Positions 42,414 to 53,055 of a stretch of DNA of 64,000 nt are shown one piece after another. The stretch is from Agarophyton chilense (lineage: Eukaryota > Rhodophyta > Florideophyceae > Gracilariales > Gracilariaceae), in NCBI GenBank assembly GCA_030374765.1, contig JARGXX010000095.1, positions 62,001-126,000 on the forward strand. Direction: 5' to 3'. How positions within the stretch are numbered: the first letter of the stretch is position 1; each line of letters opens with the position of its first letter. A model generated the notes under the pieces. It saw nothing but the letters and a program-made list of their open reading frames with translations. It searched no databases and was not told the DNA's origin. Made by a program: the position numbers and the translations under genes.

Positions 42414-44147
42414 ATGCACTCGCCACAGCCCCACCCCTCCGAAAGTCCCCTAACTCAAGGTTCTAACCAATTCAACCAGCTACGCCCCAGCCGGCGACTT
42501 TCCGCCTCCGAGCTCCAACCGCAGCCGATGCCCTCTCCGCTGCCCTCCCAATTCCCCTCGCCCCTCACCCCACAAACAGACGCGCCCTCCGCACCTAAAC
42601 CCCCCGCCGACGCCACCGCCGCGCTCACCTTGCCTGCCCCGACCCGCCGGAAACATGATCGCCATATCAGCCCGTCCATCCCGGAGTCGCGCCCGACCAA
42701 CCCCACCCTCGCCTCCCTGTCAGACCGAATCGGCCGTCGTGACCCGTCTGGTCGCGCCCGAAGAGCAAAGCGTCTGCGCGGCGCATCTCCCATCGCCTCT
42801 TCCTCCATCGCGTCTCTCGCAGAGCTGGCCACCGCTTCACCCCCGCACCAGTCCTCTTCTGTCATAACCGCCGCCAATGCTCCCCGTTCGTTGCGTCGCC
42901 ATCGCCGCCGCGCTTCCGAGTCCGGCGTGCATATCAACTCGGCTAATATCACTGTGCCCACCGAGAGGCGCCCACTGGCCCTCAATGACTTTTCGCTCAA
43001 CAAGATGCTCGGGTCGGGCGGGACCGCTACCGTGTTTCGCGCCGAGGTCTTACCTGCTTCCCCGGCCGCTGCCTTCCTTCCAAGCAAGGAGTTGGCTCTC
43101 AAGGTCGTGTCGAAGAAGGGACTCACTCGTCGCGCCCAGCACTATCTCACCAGGGAGATTGCCATTCACCGTAGCTTGCAACATCCAAACATTGCCTCGC
43201 TGTACGAGGTATTTGAGGACACGGCCGGCATCTACCTGGCCATGGAACTTTTGAGGGGCAATGACTTGTACACGGCGCTCAAGAGAGAGCGACAGGGCTT
43301 TCCAGAGCCTCTTGCTCTGCAAATTAGTGCTCAGCTGCTGGATGCCTTGAGTTATATGCATTCGCTCGGCTACGCCCATCGCGACGTCAAGCCGGAGAAC
43401 ATCATGTTTACGGAAAAGCCCTTCTACTCGGAAGGCAAACTTGCGTCAGTCAAGCTTATTGACTTTGGTTTGGCCAGTGCGCGCGACCCCAGCGCCTCGG
43501 ACAAGGAGAAACTTAGCTCGGAGAAGTGCGGCACCGTTCGCTATGCCGCCCCGGAAATCGTCACCGAGACAGCTTATGTTCCGGAGCTGTGCGATATTTG
43601 GAGCGTGGGCATTGTGCTCTACTCCATGATCGCCCACAGAAACCCGTACACCGGACGTACGGAGAGGGAGGTTTTGCAACAGATTGCAAACACCTCGCTT
43701 TCGTTCAATACTCCCGAGTGGGGGAGAGTTTCCAACGACACAAAACTGTTTATTCGCTCCTGTCTTTCGCTTCAGCCTTCCGATCGTCCCAACGCCACTC
43801 GCGCGCTGGAAGAAGTGCACCGAATAAGTGCCTTGCTTGCCGAAAAGCGCGTGGACGACTCCTTTGAGTGCAAGGACCGCCACGCCGACATGCGTGTCTC
43901 GGCAAAGAGAGGCCAACAAGATCTTTATCGCGAAGACGTTTCTGGCTTTTCCAGCCACGTTACCCCCGATTCGGGTGCGAGTAACAGTCGTGGTCGCACT
44001 GGCATTTCCAGTGATGGCAACGATTCTCCGTTGCCGAGCAATAGTGCAGACGGAAATGGACATACTACCAATTTTCTGGACGGCCTTCTCGCCTGGTTCA
44101 GTGGTGGATCTACACCAGAACGAAACGGATCTAGTAATACTCAGTAG
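42414..44147 (+). CDS. Serine/threonine protein kinase (CAMK-like)
   Basis: 577 codons from the ATG at 42414 (context TCAAAATGC). The frame is open further up to 41943, but that part is proline-rich with a C17 run and is more likely leader. Residues 1-190 are disordered, rich in Pro, Ser and Arg. Kinase domain about 193-472: glycine loop GSGGTATVF, Lys230 in ALK, Glu248 in the REIAIH helix, catalytic HRDVKPEN at 322-329, DFG at 350-352, a CGTVRYAAPE activation-loop end, and DIWSVG. All catalytic residues are present, so it should be active. The C-terminal 100 residues are Ser/Gly-rich. HRDVKPEN and the E-LRGNDLY hinge fit the calcium/calmodulin-dependent kinase group, but no calmodulin site is evident. 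Single exon. Substrate unknown. Confidence 0.9.
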   Translation: MHSPQPHPSESPLTQGSNQFNQLRPSRRLSASELQPQPMPSPLPSQFPSPLTPQTDAPSAPKPPADATAALTLPAPTRRKHDRHISPSIPESRPTNPTLASLSDRIGRRDPSGRARRAKRLRGASPIASSSIASLAELATASPPHQSSSVITAANAPRSLRRHRRRASESGVHINSANITVPTERRPLALNDFSLNKMLGSGGTATVFRAEVLPASPAAAFLPSKELALKVVSKKGLTRRAQHYLTREIAIHRSLQHPNIASLYEVFEDTAGIYLAMELLRGNDLYTALKRERQGFPEPLALQISAQLLDALSYMHSLGYAHRDVKPENIMFTEKPFYSEGKLASVKLIDFGLASARDPSASDKEKLSSEKCGTVRYAAPEIVTETAYVPELCDIWSVGIVLYSMIAHRNPYTGRTEREVLQQIANTSLSFNTPEWGRVSNDTKLFIRSCLSLQPSDRPNATRALEEVHRISALLAEKRVDDSFECKDRHADMRVSAKRGQQDLYREDVSGFSSHVTPDSGASNSRGRTGISSDGNDSPLPSNSADGNGHTTNFLDGLLAWFSGGSTPERNGSSNTQ

Positions 44148-45697
44148 TCTGCGTTGAGTCGCCTTGACCATCGCTTTCGGATGTACCTTCGTTTACATAC
44201 ATTTTTAATCACCTACACATACACACAAATATACATATACACTTTAAAAAGAAAAACTATCCGTAAACAGATACACATGTTCATTTGATATTGTCTTGCA
44301 CACAACTGGGTTCGACAGACTGGACGATCCGCAGCGGCCGGACTCTTGATGACAGCTCCCGCAAAACATACTGGTGAGGATGCGCAGCGAAGGGGGCTTA
44401 TCCCCGAGAGCGCTTTACCCAGATAGCGCTCTACCCGTTTTGCAGGAGAGGTGCTCTGTTGCCGCGGAGGTCTGCTATTCCTGGACGCGTGGCTCGGAAT
44501 AGGGACTTGTTCGTAGCTCAGTTGCAAGAATCGCGATAGGGGACAAGTACAAAAGGCGTAAGCTTGTTGACACCGCGCTTTCCACTGCTCCATTTCCAAC
44601 AGGGCACGTGGTCATTCAGAGGTACACGACACGCAGGGAGCTGTAGAAAAGCTCATCCAAAGAAAAAAAACAAAATCAAACAGCTTTCGTTGCTGACGCA
44701 TGTGAATTACGCATGTGTACAAGAATTGCATCGCGCCAGTGTGTGTCAGTGTGTCACGTTTTGAGGGGCGCTGTGGTGGGGGTTCACCCCGCCTGGGCTG
44801 ATGTGATATGAATCATAAATGTATACAGTATATATCTATGACGCTCATCTGATTCAACGCACCGTTGCTCACTTTGTGGACAGTCCCCTGCGCGTGTGCA
44901 ATGCGATCTGCCGTGGGATTCGAAGGGGGTGGCGTTGTGTTCCCCTAGCATTATTTGCAGGAAAAGCCTGCGTGGGAACTGGTTCCAAGTCGAAGTTTGG
45001 GTGGCCCTGCGTAGAGGGGTTTAGGGGGTTGTTTCTCCTTGTCAGATAGGTTATGTATTTCGACTAAGAATTGAGGCCTTTGCCCACGACTCGTGACGCA
45101 ATTGTTCAGTCTCGTGCCCCGATACCCTCGCTCTCGCTTCGACGTAACTCGTACTATTCGACTGGACCAAACTGATGCTTGCACTCTTCGGATTGTGATA
45201 TTGGGGCACAAGTCTCATATCTGAACTCGAGCCGTGTGATAAAGCTCTGCTGTGCTCTCTTTGTTGTACGTAAAGGGTGTGGAAGGTGAATGGCGGGTGA
45301 CACAGTCCATTTAAGCTTCGGCATGTTGTCTCATCGTCTGCGAGCGTCAGGGAGCTAGCTAGTGTGATAACATGTATATGTAAATATATATTCTGCATGG
45401 AAATCGCCAACGGCGACGGCCGCCCTTTACTACAGGAACACAACACACACGAACTAGCGATTATTTGTTATGTGTGTGTGAAGAGTGCGGTTGTGTGTTG
45501 GTAGCATAGAAAGATCTGTGAGGCAAAACACATGCATTCAATTGCACAGCTTCCACCACAACTGTTTTGGGTCAGGAAATCGGAGCGGTTAGAAGTTGGT
45601 CCGTTGTGAGAACAACAGGGTTCATATGGGGCAGGCCAAACAGCGCCAGCCGCGATGGCACCGCACGTAGCTTGCCAAAGTGCACGAAGGGACGTGT
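44148..45697. other. Intergenic stretch between kinase and MAP1
   Basis: Holds the 3' ends of two convergent genes. No other gene recognised. Confidence 0.5.
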
Positions 45698-46834
45698 TCA
45701 GCTGTCCAGCTCCCACCAGAACTTTGGGCCGTCCGGAAGGCGAGCAGTCAGCACCTCGAATGAATCTTCCGTGACGAGAACAGTGTGCTCGAATTGGGCG
45801 GACCAACTGCCGTCGACGGTAACTGCGGTCCAGTTGTCCGGCCAGAGATCGTCTCGCCATGCACCGGCGTTTATCATAGGCTCGATGGTGAAGCACATGC
45901 CCGGCTTGCACATTCCGACAGCCTTATTTTTCTTGAAGTGAGGGACGTTTGGGGCTGTGTGAAACTGCTGGCCAATGCCGTGTCCGCAATAGTTGCGAAC
46001 AACGGAATGGGAGTTTGCGCGCGCGACCTTTTCAATGTGGGCTCCAAACTCGCGAAACAGGATGCCCGGTTTGATTCGTTTTATAGCGGCCCACATGGAG
46101 TCGTGGGCAGTGCGTATGAGGTGCTTGTGTCGCTGGCTGACGTTGCCAATGCATACTGTTTCGTTGAGGTCGCCGTGGTAGCCGCCGTGATAGAGGGTGA
46201 TGTCAATGTTGAGAATGTCGCCGTCTTGAAGCGGGCGCTGGTCCGGAATGCCGTGACAGATGACCTCGTTGACGCTGGTGCAGCACGATTTCGGAAAGCC
46301 GTAGTAGTTTAGCGGACTGGGGTACGAGTCCCTCTCGATGCAGGCGGCGTGGACGATTTGGTCAATTTGCTCGGTAGTGACACCGACTTTGGCAGCATTG
46401 ATTGCGATGTCCAGCACTTGTCGGGCCAGACGGCAGACTTTGCGCATTGCGACGATGGCGGCGTCGTCCAGGATGCTGAAGGAGGTGCTGGTTCGGTTAA
46501 ACTTCTCCTCGGAGCGCGGGATGCCGTGCAGGGCGTAGTCCGGGGCCGGGATGGACGGTGGCACCTTTCGCATGGGCAGCACAAGCTCTGCGGCGCGCAG
46601 ATCGCCCGTGTAATGGTAGCTTTCGAAGGCGGCGCGACGGCGCTTGGCGGACGGGTCCATGCCGCGTGGGACCGCGAGGCCCTTTTGGTGGAGCAGCTTG
46701 TGAGAGGGCCATGAGGCGCGGAAGCAATCTTGCGTGCAGAAGTAGCTGTCTGCGACGAGATCGATTTCGAGCTTGACGCAGGTGGGGCAGCGAAGAGCTG
46801 CTTCTTTGCGGCAGTTTGGGGAGGCGCACTGCAT
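45698..46834 (-). CDS. MAP1: Methionine aminopeptidase 1
   Basis: 378 residues from the ATG at 46834, close to the length of yeast and human enzymes. The frame is open 37 codons further upstream, but without an ATG, through a Ser-Pro run encoded by a GGGGGA repeat (46845-46882). The enzyme removes the initiator methionine from new proteins at the ribosome. Residues 3-48 form the N-terminal zinc finger (C-x4-C, C-x2-C, C-x3-C, then H-x3-H), which in other species contacts the ribosome. The catalytic domain keeps all five metal ligands: Asp211 in NIDITLY, Asp222 in GDLNET, the His in YCGHGIG, and the Glu residues in FTIEPMI and QFEHT. The SCCTSVNEVICHGIPD block is nearly invariant. Single exon, divergent from the RBM39-like gene. 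Confidence 0.95.
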   Translation of the reverse strand: MQCASPNCRKEAALRCPTCVKLEIDLVADSYFCTQDCFRASWPSHKLLHQKGLAVPRGMDPSAKRRRAAFESYHYTGDLRAAELVLPMRKVPPSIPAPDYALHGIPRSEEKFNRTSTSFSILDDAAIVAMRKVCRLARQVLDIAINAAKVGVTTEQIDQIVHAACIERDSYPSPLNYYGFPKSCCTSVNEVICHGIPDQRPLQDGDILNIDITLYHGGYHGDLNETVCIGNVSQRHKHLIRTAHDSMWAAIKRIKPGILFREFGAHIEKVARANSHSVVRNYCGHGIGQQFHTAPNVPHFKKNKAVGMCKPGMCFTIEPMINAGAWRDDLWPDNWTAVTVDGSWSAQFEHTVLVTEDSFEVLTARLPDGPKFWWELDS

Positions 46835-47083
46835 CGGAGCGGGTGGGGAGGGGGAGGGGGAGGGGGAGGGGGAGGGGGAGGGTGTAGATAGACTGTTTGG
46901 GTAAGGTACGTAGATGAGGTTGGGTTCAGTAGCGGGCGACGGCAATTGTGCACTGCGCGGGCGCAGTAATTGAGGGCGTCAATTACAGGCGGCGCTGCGG
47001 GGCGACGGCGCCTTTTTGTTGGGCAGGCGGCTGTCAACGAAGACGCGCGCTCGGCAGCGGCCGTAGCCTGCGGCTGGCACGCA
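46835..47083. promoter_or_regulatory. Shared control region of MAP1 and RBM39-like genes
   Basis: Only 249 bases separate the two divergent start codons. The region must hold both promoters and 5' leaders. It includes the GGGGGA repeat at 46845-46882. No clear TATA box is seen on either strand. Confidence 0.6.
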
Positions 47084-49075
47084 ATGCTCACCGCCGAGCA
47101 GCATCTCTCCGACGGCGACGGCGACGGCGACGGCAACGGCGACGCGCGGCGCGCGCGCTCGCGCGACAGGGCGTCGCGCTCGGCGCCGCGCCGCCGCCAC
47201 CGGCGCCGCTCGCCCACGCCCAGCAGCTACGATAGCTACGACAGCTACCACCACAGTCGCTCATCCTCCAGCGCCACCAGTCGCAGCCGCGGCCCGCGTC
47301 GCCCCGCGCGCTACTCGCACTCCGACAGCTCGTACAGCCGTAGTCGCCATCGCAGTCGCACTCCGAGTCGCGGTCGTGGTCGCGGCCGCCGACGCAGTCG
47401 CAGCCGCAGTCGAAGCCGCAGTCTAAGCCGCAGTCGAAGCCGCAGTCGAAGCCGAAGCCGCAGCCGCAGCCGCAGCCGCAGCCGCAGTCCCAGTCCCAGT
47501 CCCACGCCGCGTCGCCGTCGTCGTCGCCCCGCGCTCTCCCCACCGCCGCCGCTGCCACCGCTGCCGTACCGCCGTCGCCGCCGTCGCCGCCACACGCGCA
47601 CGCCGCCGCCGCGCCGCTCCCGCGCCGCGCGCGCCCCGCGATCACCGCGTCGCAAGAGGCCGCGCGTAGCGGCCGTTGCGGCCGCCGCCGCCGGCGAGCG
47701 CGACGCGCGCACTATCTTCGTGTGGCAGCTAGCCAAGCGCGTCACGGCCGCAGACGTATACCACTGTTTCCGCGACGCCGGTCGCGTGCGCGACGTGCGT
47801 CTTGTCATGGATCGCTACTCTAGCGCACACAAGAGCGCCGGCTACGTCGAGTTTTACGACGAGCGTGCCGCGCAGCGCGCCGTCGACATGACGGGCACCC
47901 TTCTGTGCGGCTTCCCCATCTCGGTGCGTCGCATCGCCGCCCCGGCGTCCGCCGCGCCTACTCGCGTCACATCTGCCGCCGATGACGCGCTCGCACGCGC
48001 CGATCTTCGCCGTCGCTCGCTTGCGCGTCCCAACACCGCCGCTGCCGCTGCCGCTGCCGCGTATGACGCGCCTCCGTCGAGCGGGCTCCCACGCTGCAGC
48101 ACCATTGGCTGGTCGGCGCGCCGGCCCATTCGCGCCGTCGACGCAGACCCCGCCTTGACATCGCCGCCTGCCGGCGCTACTGCGGCGCCGCTACAGCAGC
48201 TGGTGTCCGTCGAGCAGCTCAAGCGACTGCTCAACCCGAACGAGCTGCCCGTGCCGCGCGTGCCGCGCGCGCACGCTGGCGATCTGCTACGCGACGCTCA
48301 CAGCGGCGCAACTGTCGGTGCGCGGCGCGTGTGCGTCGGCTCCATCGCTCCTGAGCTCAACGAGGCGGATGTGAAGGCTGTGTTCGACAAGTACGGCGCT
48401 GTTGGATCGGTGCAGTTTCAGCGCGATGCCAGTGGGCGAAGCAAGGGCGTTGCATTCATCGAGTTTGGAAGCGCGCAGCAAGCGCGGCACGCACTGGAGG
48501 CGAATGGACTGTCGCTTGCGTTCAACAAGTTGACTGTGGCGCTCGCGGCGACACAGGACGATTGGCGCGGCGGCGATGCAGCATCGGCGCGGCCGCAGCC
48601 GTTTGTGGGTCGCGTGCCGCTGCCGCTGGTGGACGTGAGTGGCGAAATCGACGAAGGACGCTCCGGCGGGCTGGCCATGAACAGTGCGCAGCGCGTGATG
48701 CTGATGCAGCAGCTATCTCGTGGTGAGACGCTGGGCAGCAAGATGCGTGGCGACGTGCAAAAGCTCAAGAGCTGCGGCGAGGCGACGCGATCGATTGTGC
48801 TGTCCAATATGTTCGATGCGAGCAACGAGGAGGCGGGCTTCGAGAAGGAGCTGTTGGAGGAGGTTCGCGATGAGTGCGTGCGAAAGTACGGAAAGGTGGT
48901 TCATTTGCACGTGGAGACGGAGTCGCATGGCATTGTTTACGTGCGGTTCAGCCGGGTGGAGGAGGCGGTCAAGGCGCGGAACGATCTGAGCGGGCGGTGG
49001 TTTGGCGGCAAGAAGATTGTGGCGGCGTTTGTGAAGGACGCGGACTACAGCGCGCGGTTTTCGCAGGCGGAATGA
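47084..49075 (+). CDS. RBM39: RBM39/CAPER-like splicing factor
   Basis: 663 residues from the ATG at 47084. Residues about 20-200 are an Arg/Ser domain with long RS runs (encoded by a CGCAGYCG repeat near 47395-47500), typical of spliceosome-associated proteins. RRM1 is at about 208-285 (TIFVWQLAKR, GYVEFY), RRM2 at about 411-485 (VCVGSIAPEL, KGVAFIEF), and a C-terminal U2AF-homology domain at about 567-655 (SIVLSNMFD, VYVRFS, GRWFGGKKIVAAF). The RWF loop of such domains binds ULM peptides in SF3B1 and U2AF. Order and the linker segment MNSAQRVMLMQQL match RBM39. Acts in the nucleus in 3' splice-site selection. It is notable that a gene without introns encodes a splicing factor in an intron-poor genome. 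Confidence 0.9.
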   Translation: MLTAEQHLSDGDGDGDGNGDARRARSRDRASRSAPRRRHRRRSPTPSSYDSYDSYHHSRSSSSATSRSRGPRRPARYSHSDSSYSRSRHRSRTPSRGRGRGRRRSRSRSRSRSLSRSRSRSRSRSRSRSRSRSRSPSPSPTPRRRRRRPALSPPPPLPPLPYRRRRRRRHTRTPPPRRSRAARAPRSPRRKRPRVAAVAAAAAGERDARTIFVWQLAKRVTAADVYHCFRDAGRVRDVRLVMDRYSSAHKSAGYVEFYDERAAQRAVDMTGTLLCGFPISVRRIAAPASAAPTRVTSAADDALARADLRRRSLARPNTAAAAAAAAYDAPPSSGLPRCSTIGWSARRPIRAVDADPALTSPPAGATAAPLQQLVSVEQLKRLLNPNELPVPRVPRAHAGDLLRDAHSGATVGARRVCVGSIAPELNEADVKAVFDKYGAVGSVQFQRDASGRSKGVAFIEFGSAQQARHALEANGLSLAFNKLTVALAATQDDWRGGDAASARPQPFVGRVPLPLVDVSGEIDEGRSGGLAMNSAQRVMLMQQLSRGETLGSKMRGDVQKLKSCGEATRSIVLSNMFDASNEEAGFEKELLEEVRDECVRKYGKVVHLHVETESHGIVYVRFSRVEEAVKARNDLSGRWFGGKKIVAAFVKDADYSARFSQAE

Positions 49076-49267
49076 GTATAGGAGCAATGGGTTCGATGGC
49101 GAGTAGGGGCTGGAGGGGGCTTGAGAGTGTGTGTACGAGCGTGAGCGCGAGCGCGAGCGCGAGCGCGTGCGTGTGCGCGTGCCGAGCGGATGTGTTTGTG
49201 TTTGTGGAATATGTTTTGTTGCGATATGAGACTTTGACGACTGACGGCGTTTGTGTGTTTCTCTGTG

Positions 49268-49440
<173 letters not shown>

Positions 49441-49597
49441 GAGCTTGAGTATGTGTTTGCAGACAAGGCGAGAGTGGAAATGGAAGCGCGCGGTAAGCTA
49501 CACCCAAACCACTGACATGCTGCTGATGCTGGCGAGCGCGGAGCGACTTAAGATAGTAATGGTAGTGGAGGTACACAAGGTAAAGGTAAAGAAGCAG

Positions 49598-50017
49598 TCA
49601 GGGCAGCAGTTGAAAGGTGGCTTCCGCGACGACGACGGCGTCGGCGTGGCGGCTGACAACGCCCTCGAAGCGGTGACGGCCCAGGGCGCGCACGGTGATG
49701 GCGGCGTGGCGGTGGTGCGGGCGCAGCGTGGAGCGGAAGGCGGCCGAGCGCACCTCGGCCAAGCGTGGCTCCTGCGGTGCGGCGGCGGTAGCGGCAGCGT
49801 GGGCGTTGTTCTCAACGTCGGAGGCACGCAGCGCCGCGGCTAGCTGCACCATGGCGCGCAGCAACACGACGGCCGGCACAACGGGGTAGCGCGGAAAGTG
49901 CGCGCGCAGCTCGGGCACGTTGACGTATGAGACGGGGAGCAGGGCGTGGGCGCGTTGGGCGTCGCGGCACACGCGCACGTGACGCAGCAGCGCACGCGCG
50001 CTCGGCGCTGAGGTCAT
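49598..50017 (-). CDS. FabZ-like hot-dog fold protein
   Basis: 139 residues from the ATG at 50017. Similar to 3-hydroxyacyl-ACP dehydratases (FabZ) in length and order: LLPVSYVN start, AHFPRYPVVPAVVLLRAM central helix entry, FRSTLRPH strand, then VSRHADAVVVAEATFQL at the end. FabZ enzymes use a His and a Glu, 14 residues apart. Here His40 is kept, but position 54 is Arg instead of Glu. The protein may thus be a non-dehydratase hot-dog protein such as a thioesterase-like or binding protein. No transit peptide is visible from this start. The upstream open frame consists of a GGGAGA-type repeat (50030-50160) and is rejected as coding. It is close to the phosphatase gene in the same direction. 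Confidence 0.6.
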   Translation of the reverse strand: MTSAPSARALLRHVRVCRDAQRAHALLPVSYVNVPELRAHFPRYPVVPAVVLLRAMVQLAAALRASDVENNAHAAATAAAPQEPRLAEVRSAAFRSTLRPHHRHAAITVRALGRHRFEGVVSRHADAVVVAEATFQLLP

Positions 50018-50027
50018 TGGCCTGCGC

Positions 50028-50165
50028 AGAGAGGGAGAGGGAGGGAGAGGGAGGGAGAGGGAGGGAGAAGGAGAAGGTGGGAGGGAGAAGGAGAAGGAGG
50101 GAAAAGGAGGGAAAAGGAGGGAAAAGGAGGGAAAAGGAGGGAGTGGGAGAAGAAGGGGGAGAGAC
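50028..50165 (+). repeat. GA-rich minisatellite in leader of hot-dog gene
   Basis: Runs of GGGAGAGGGA, then GGAGAAGGA, then GGAGGGAAAA five times. It lies just upstream of the ATG at 50017 and is probably transcribed as 5' leader. Confidence 0.9.
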
Positions 50166-50482
50166 AGAAAGATACAGAGAGATGCTCTGTAAATAGATAG
50201 CATTACAAAGAGGAGAAGCAGTAAGCCATTCGGCGCGATGCGACGTGTACGGCCGTGCGCGCGGCCACGTGGCCACGCGCCACGGCGCGCACGGTGGCGC
50301 ACGCTCGCGGTTGCATCTCGCGCGCACGCCGCAGTTGCAGCGGCAGCGGCAGCGGCAGCGGCACTAGACAAGAAGAAAAGCGGAGATGGTTGCGTGATGA
50401 CACAATAAATGTACAGGGCGATTACATACAAGCAGACTACAAGCAGAGACCAAGTTGCTAGCGATACTACACACAAAAGGCA

Positions 50483-51575
50483 CTACAGCGGAGAAGAGGC
50501 GGCGCACGCACGTAGAGATTTGTCGTCGGCTGGTAGCCAGAGCAACGGCTGCATGCGCTGCATCTCCTCGCGACGCAGTCGCTGCACACGCTCCTTGAAG
50601 GGACGCATGCACTCGTCGCACGCGCGCAGATGCGCCACCTCGGCCTCCCACGCGCGCAACTGTTCCCAAAAGGCACCATTCGGCGCAGCGCCTCGGCGTC
50701 GTTCGCGCACAAGCGACCAAGCGCGCGCCAACGAGTAGCCCTGCCACACGAGGAACGCCAACACAACGCACACGCTACGCGACACACCCGCGACGCAATG
50801 CACCAAGGCGACGCCGTGGGTGGCCTTGACGTGCGTGAGAAACGCGATGCAGCGTTCAAAATGCTGACGTACGTTGGCGCTTTGCACGTCGCGCACGCAC
50901 ACGCGCAGATGAAGCACGTTACAAGGCGCCAAGGCGGCGACGTCGAACTCGCGCGCTTCGCATAACGAAAGCACGTGTGACACGCCACGCGCCACGATGA
51001 AGGGGCGTGATGCAAAGCGCGCGCCGCCCAGCCACAGCCACGGTAGCACTGCACGCGGCGGGTCGCACGCTGCGCGCAGGTGCGCCATGGCGCGTGCAGC
51101 AATGCGACCGCCGGCGGCGGCGGCGCGCGCATGAGGCAGACAAGCGGCGGCAGCGGCGGCGCGCAACGCCGCACGGTCGGCGCGTACAATGAGCGTGGCG
51201 TCGACGGCAGCCACGGCGGGCAGACCGCCCGCCACCAGCACGTGTAGCGCGCCGGTGGGGCGCGTCAGCTGTAGAAGATGCAGCGCGCGAAGCGCTGGCG
51301 TGGTGGGAAGCAGCGGCGGCGGCGGTACGTGTGGCGTGCCGCTGTCGTACACCAGCACGATGCGCGGCGATGACGGCGCTAGGTGGCGCTGCGCTCCCGC
51401 CACGTGCTCAAGCTCGAAGAGGGCGGGCGGGCGCGCGTCCAACAGCGCGGGCGGTGGCGAGGCGCGCAGCAGCGCCAGCGCGGCGCGCGGCGACAGCTCC
51501 TCCACGCGCGACGGCGCGGTGGGCGGCGGTGGCGTTGGCAGAGTCGGTGGCCCCGACAGCGACGACGACGATGAG

Positions 51576-51640
<65 letters not shown>

Positions 51641-51679
51641 TGAGGGCGAGGGCGACGACGGCTGCGGCGGGCGAGTCAT
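50483..51679 (-). CDS. Dual-specificity phosphatase with rhodanese-like domain
   Basis: 398 residues from the ATG at 51679. A serine run (about 10-38) is encoded by a trinucleotide repeat. A rhodanese-like segment (about 55-160: LSPRAALALL, ALLDARPPALFELEHV, IVLVYDSG) precedes the phosphatase domain (about 195-345: VLPWLWLGG, RGVSHVLSLCE, then the active site HCVAGVSRSV with Cys295 and the signature arginine). This order is that of MAP-kinase phosphatases, where the first domain docks the kinase. The general acid Asp is probably the one in VRDVQSANV. A Cys-bearing tail follows. It would remove phosphate from Tyr and Thr of a kinase, probably a MAP kinase; this target is inferred. Single exon. 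Confidence 0.85.
51569..51648 (+). repeat. (GAC)n tract, read as polyserine
   Basis: About 25 GAC/GAT units on the plus strand. In the phosphatase gene, on the minus strand, it is read as serine codons. Confidence 0.95.
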
Positions 51680-52022
51680 GGCGCCACAGGAAGAAGACGG
51701 GGCAAGGCTGCTGCTACCGAGTGAGGTGGAGGCGGACGTGCGCAGAACGTTGTAGATAGATTCACAGCTCCCGTGTGTGTGTGTGTGTGTGTGTGCGTGC
51801 GGGCGAGAGATGAGCGGCTTACGCGGCGCGCACGCGCGCGCGCGAGCGCCAGTGCCATGAGCTGCTGCAATGTGCCAGCCGCGCCACGAGTGCCGGCCGC
51901 GCCACGAGTGCCAGCTGCGCCACGAGTGCCAGCTGCGCCACGAGTGCCAGCGCGCACAGCGGGGGGGCGTGGCACGGGCGGCGAGCAGCAGTGGTGGGAC
52001 AAGTGAGGGCGGCGGTGCGCAT
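51680..52022. promoter_or_regulatory. Divergent control region of phosphatase and repeat-protein genes
   Basis: It separates two divergent genes. It contains a (GT)n run near 51774-51794 and an 18-bp unit around GCGCCACGAGTGCCAGCT repeated about four times (51885-51950). If the alternative ATG at 51870 is used, the second repeat is coding. Confidence 0.5.
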
Positions 52023-52699
52023 ATGCGGCGGCGCTTGGTAGACGAAGACGCGCCGAAAGCGTCGATGGCGTCGATGGCGACGATGGCGACGATGGCGGCG
52101 ACGGCGGCGGGGCGCGACGCGCAGTGGGCGGCGGCGGCGGCTCTGGCGCGCCGCGGCAGCTTCGCGCTGGCGCACGGCCAGCTGCGCGCCGCGCGCGCCG
52201 CCACGCCGCGCGCCGCCGCGCTGTCGCGCGCGCTGCTGGCCGCCGACGAGCACGCCGTCGCCGTCGCCATCGCCATCGCCATCGCCATCCCCGTCGCCTC
52301 CAGCTCCCCCGACCCGCCGCCGTTGCCACCGCCGCCGCCGCCGCCGCGAGTGGCGGCCGCCGCGCCGCTGGCGCTGCGGCTGCACGCGCGCACGGCGCGG
52401 CTGGCGGCGCTGCACAACCACGCGCTGCGCGCGCGCATCGACGCACGCGCCGCGTCGACGCCGCCAGTACGCGCGCTGCGCGCCGCGCTGCACGATCTGG
52501 CCGCACACGCGCTGCCCATGACGCTACCGACGCGCGTCGACGACGCCCGACTGGCGCGTCTCTTGTGCGGTCCGGCCGCCGCGCTGCCGCGCGTGCAGCG
52601 GCGCGCCGTCGCCGCCATGGCCGACGTCGGCGCCGCGTGCTGCGAGCTCGCGCTGGCGCGCCGTGTGCTGCGCGACGCTGCGTCCAATGGCAATGGCGA

Positions 52700-52747
<48 letters not shown>

Positions 52748-53012
52748 CGCCACGGTGTCGCTGGCGTTCGCGCTGCGCGAGCTGCAGCGCGCCGCCGCGG
52801 GCCCCAACTTGGCGCCGGGTGCATGCGTGCGACTGCGCTACGTCGTCGCGCTGCGCGCCGCCGTGGCGCGCGACCTGCCGCGCGCCGCACGCGCCCTCCG
52901 CCAACGCGCCGCCGCCCAGCTGCGCCACGCCCCCAGCGCCTACCTGGCCGCGCTCTTGCCACTGATGTCCCCCGCCACCACTGACCACAACCACTTCTCC
53001 CCCCACCACCAA

Positions 53013-53055
<43 letters not shown>

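Noticed and set aside
47088-47808. Minus-strand frames opposite the RS domain
   Set aside because: Gly/Cys/Asp runs mirror the RS codons; the plus-strand protein is clearly RBM39-like.
50018-50476. N-terminal extension of the hot-dog protein with a membrane segment
   Set aside because: Most of it is the GA-rich minisatellite read as Pro/Ser/Phe; the homologous domain begins right after the ATG at 50017.
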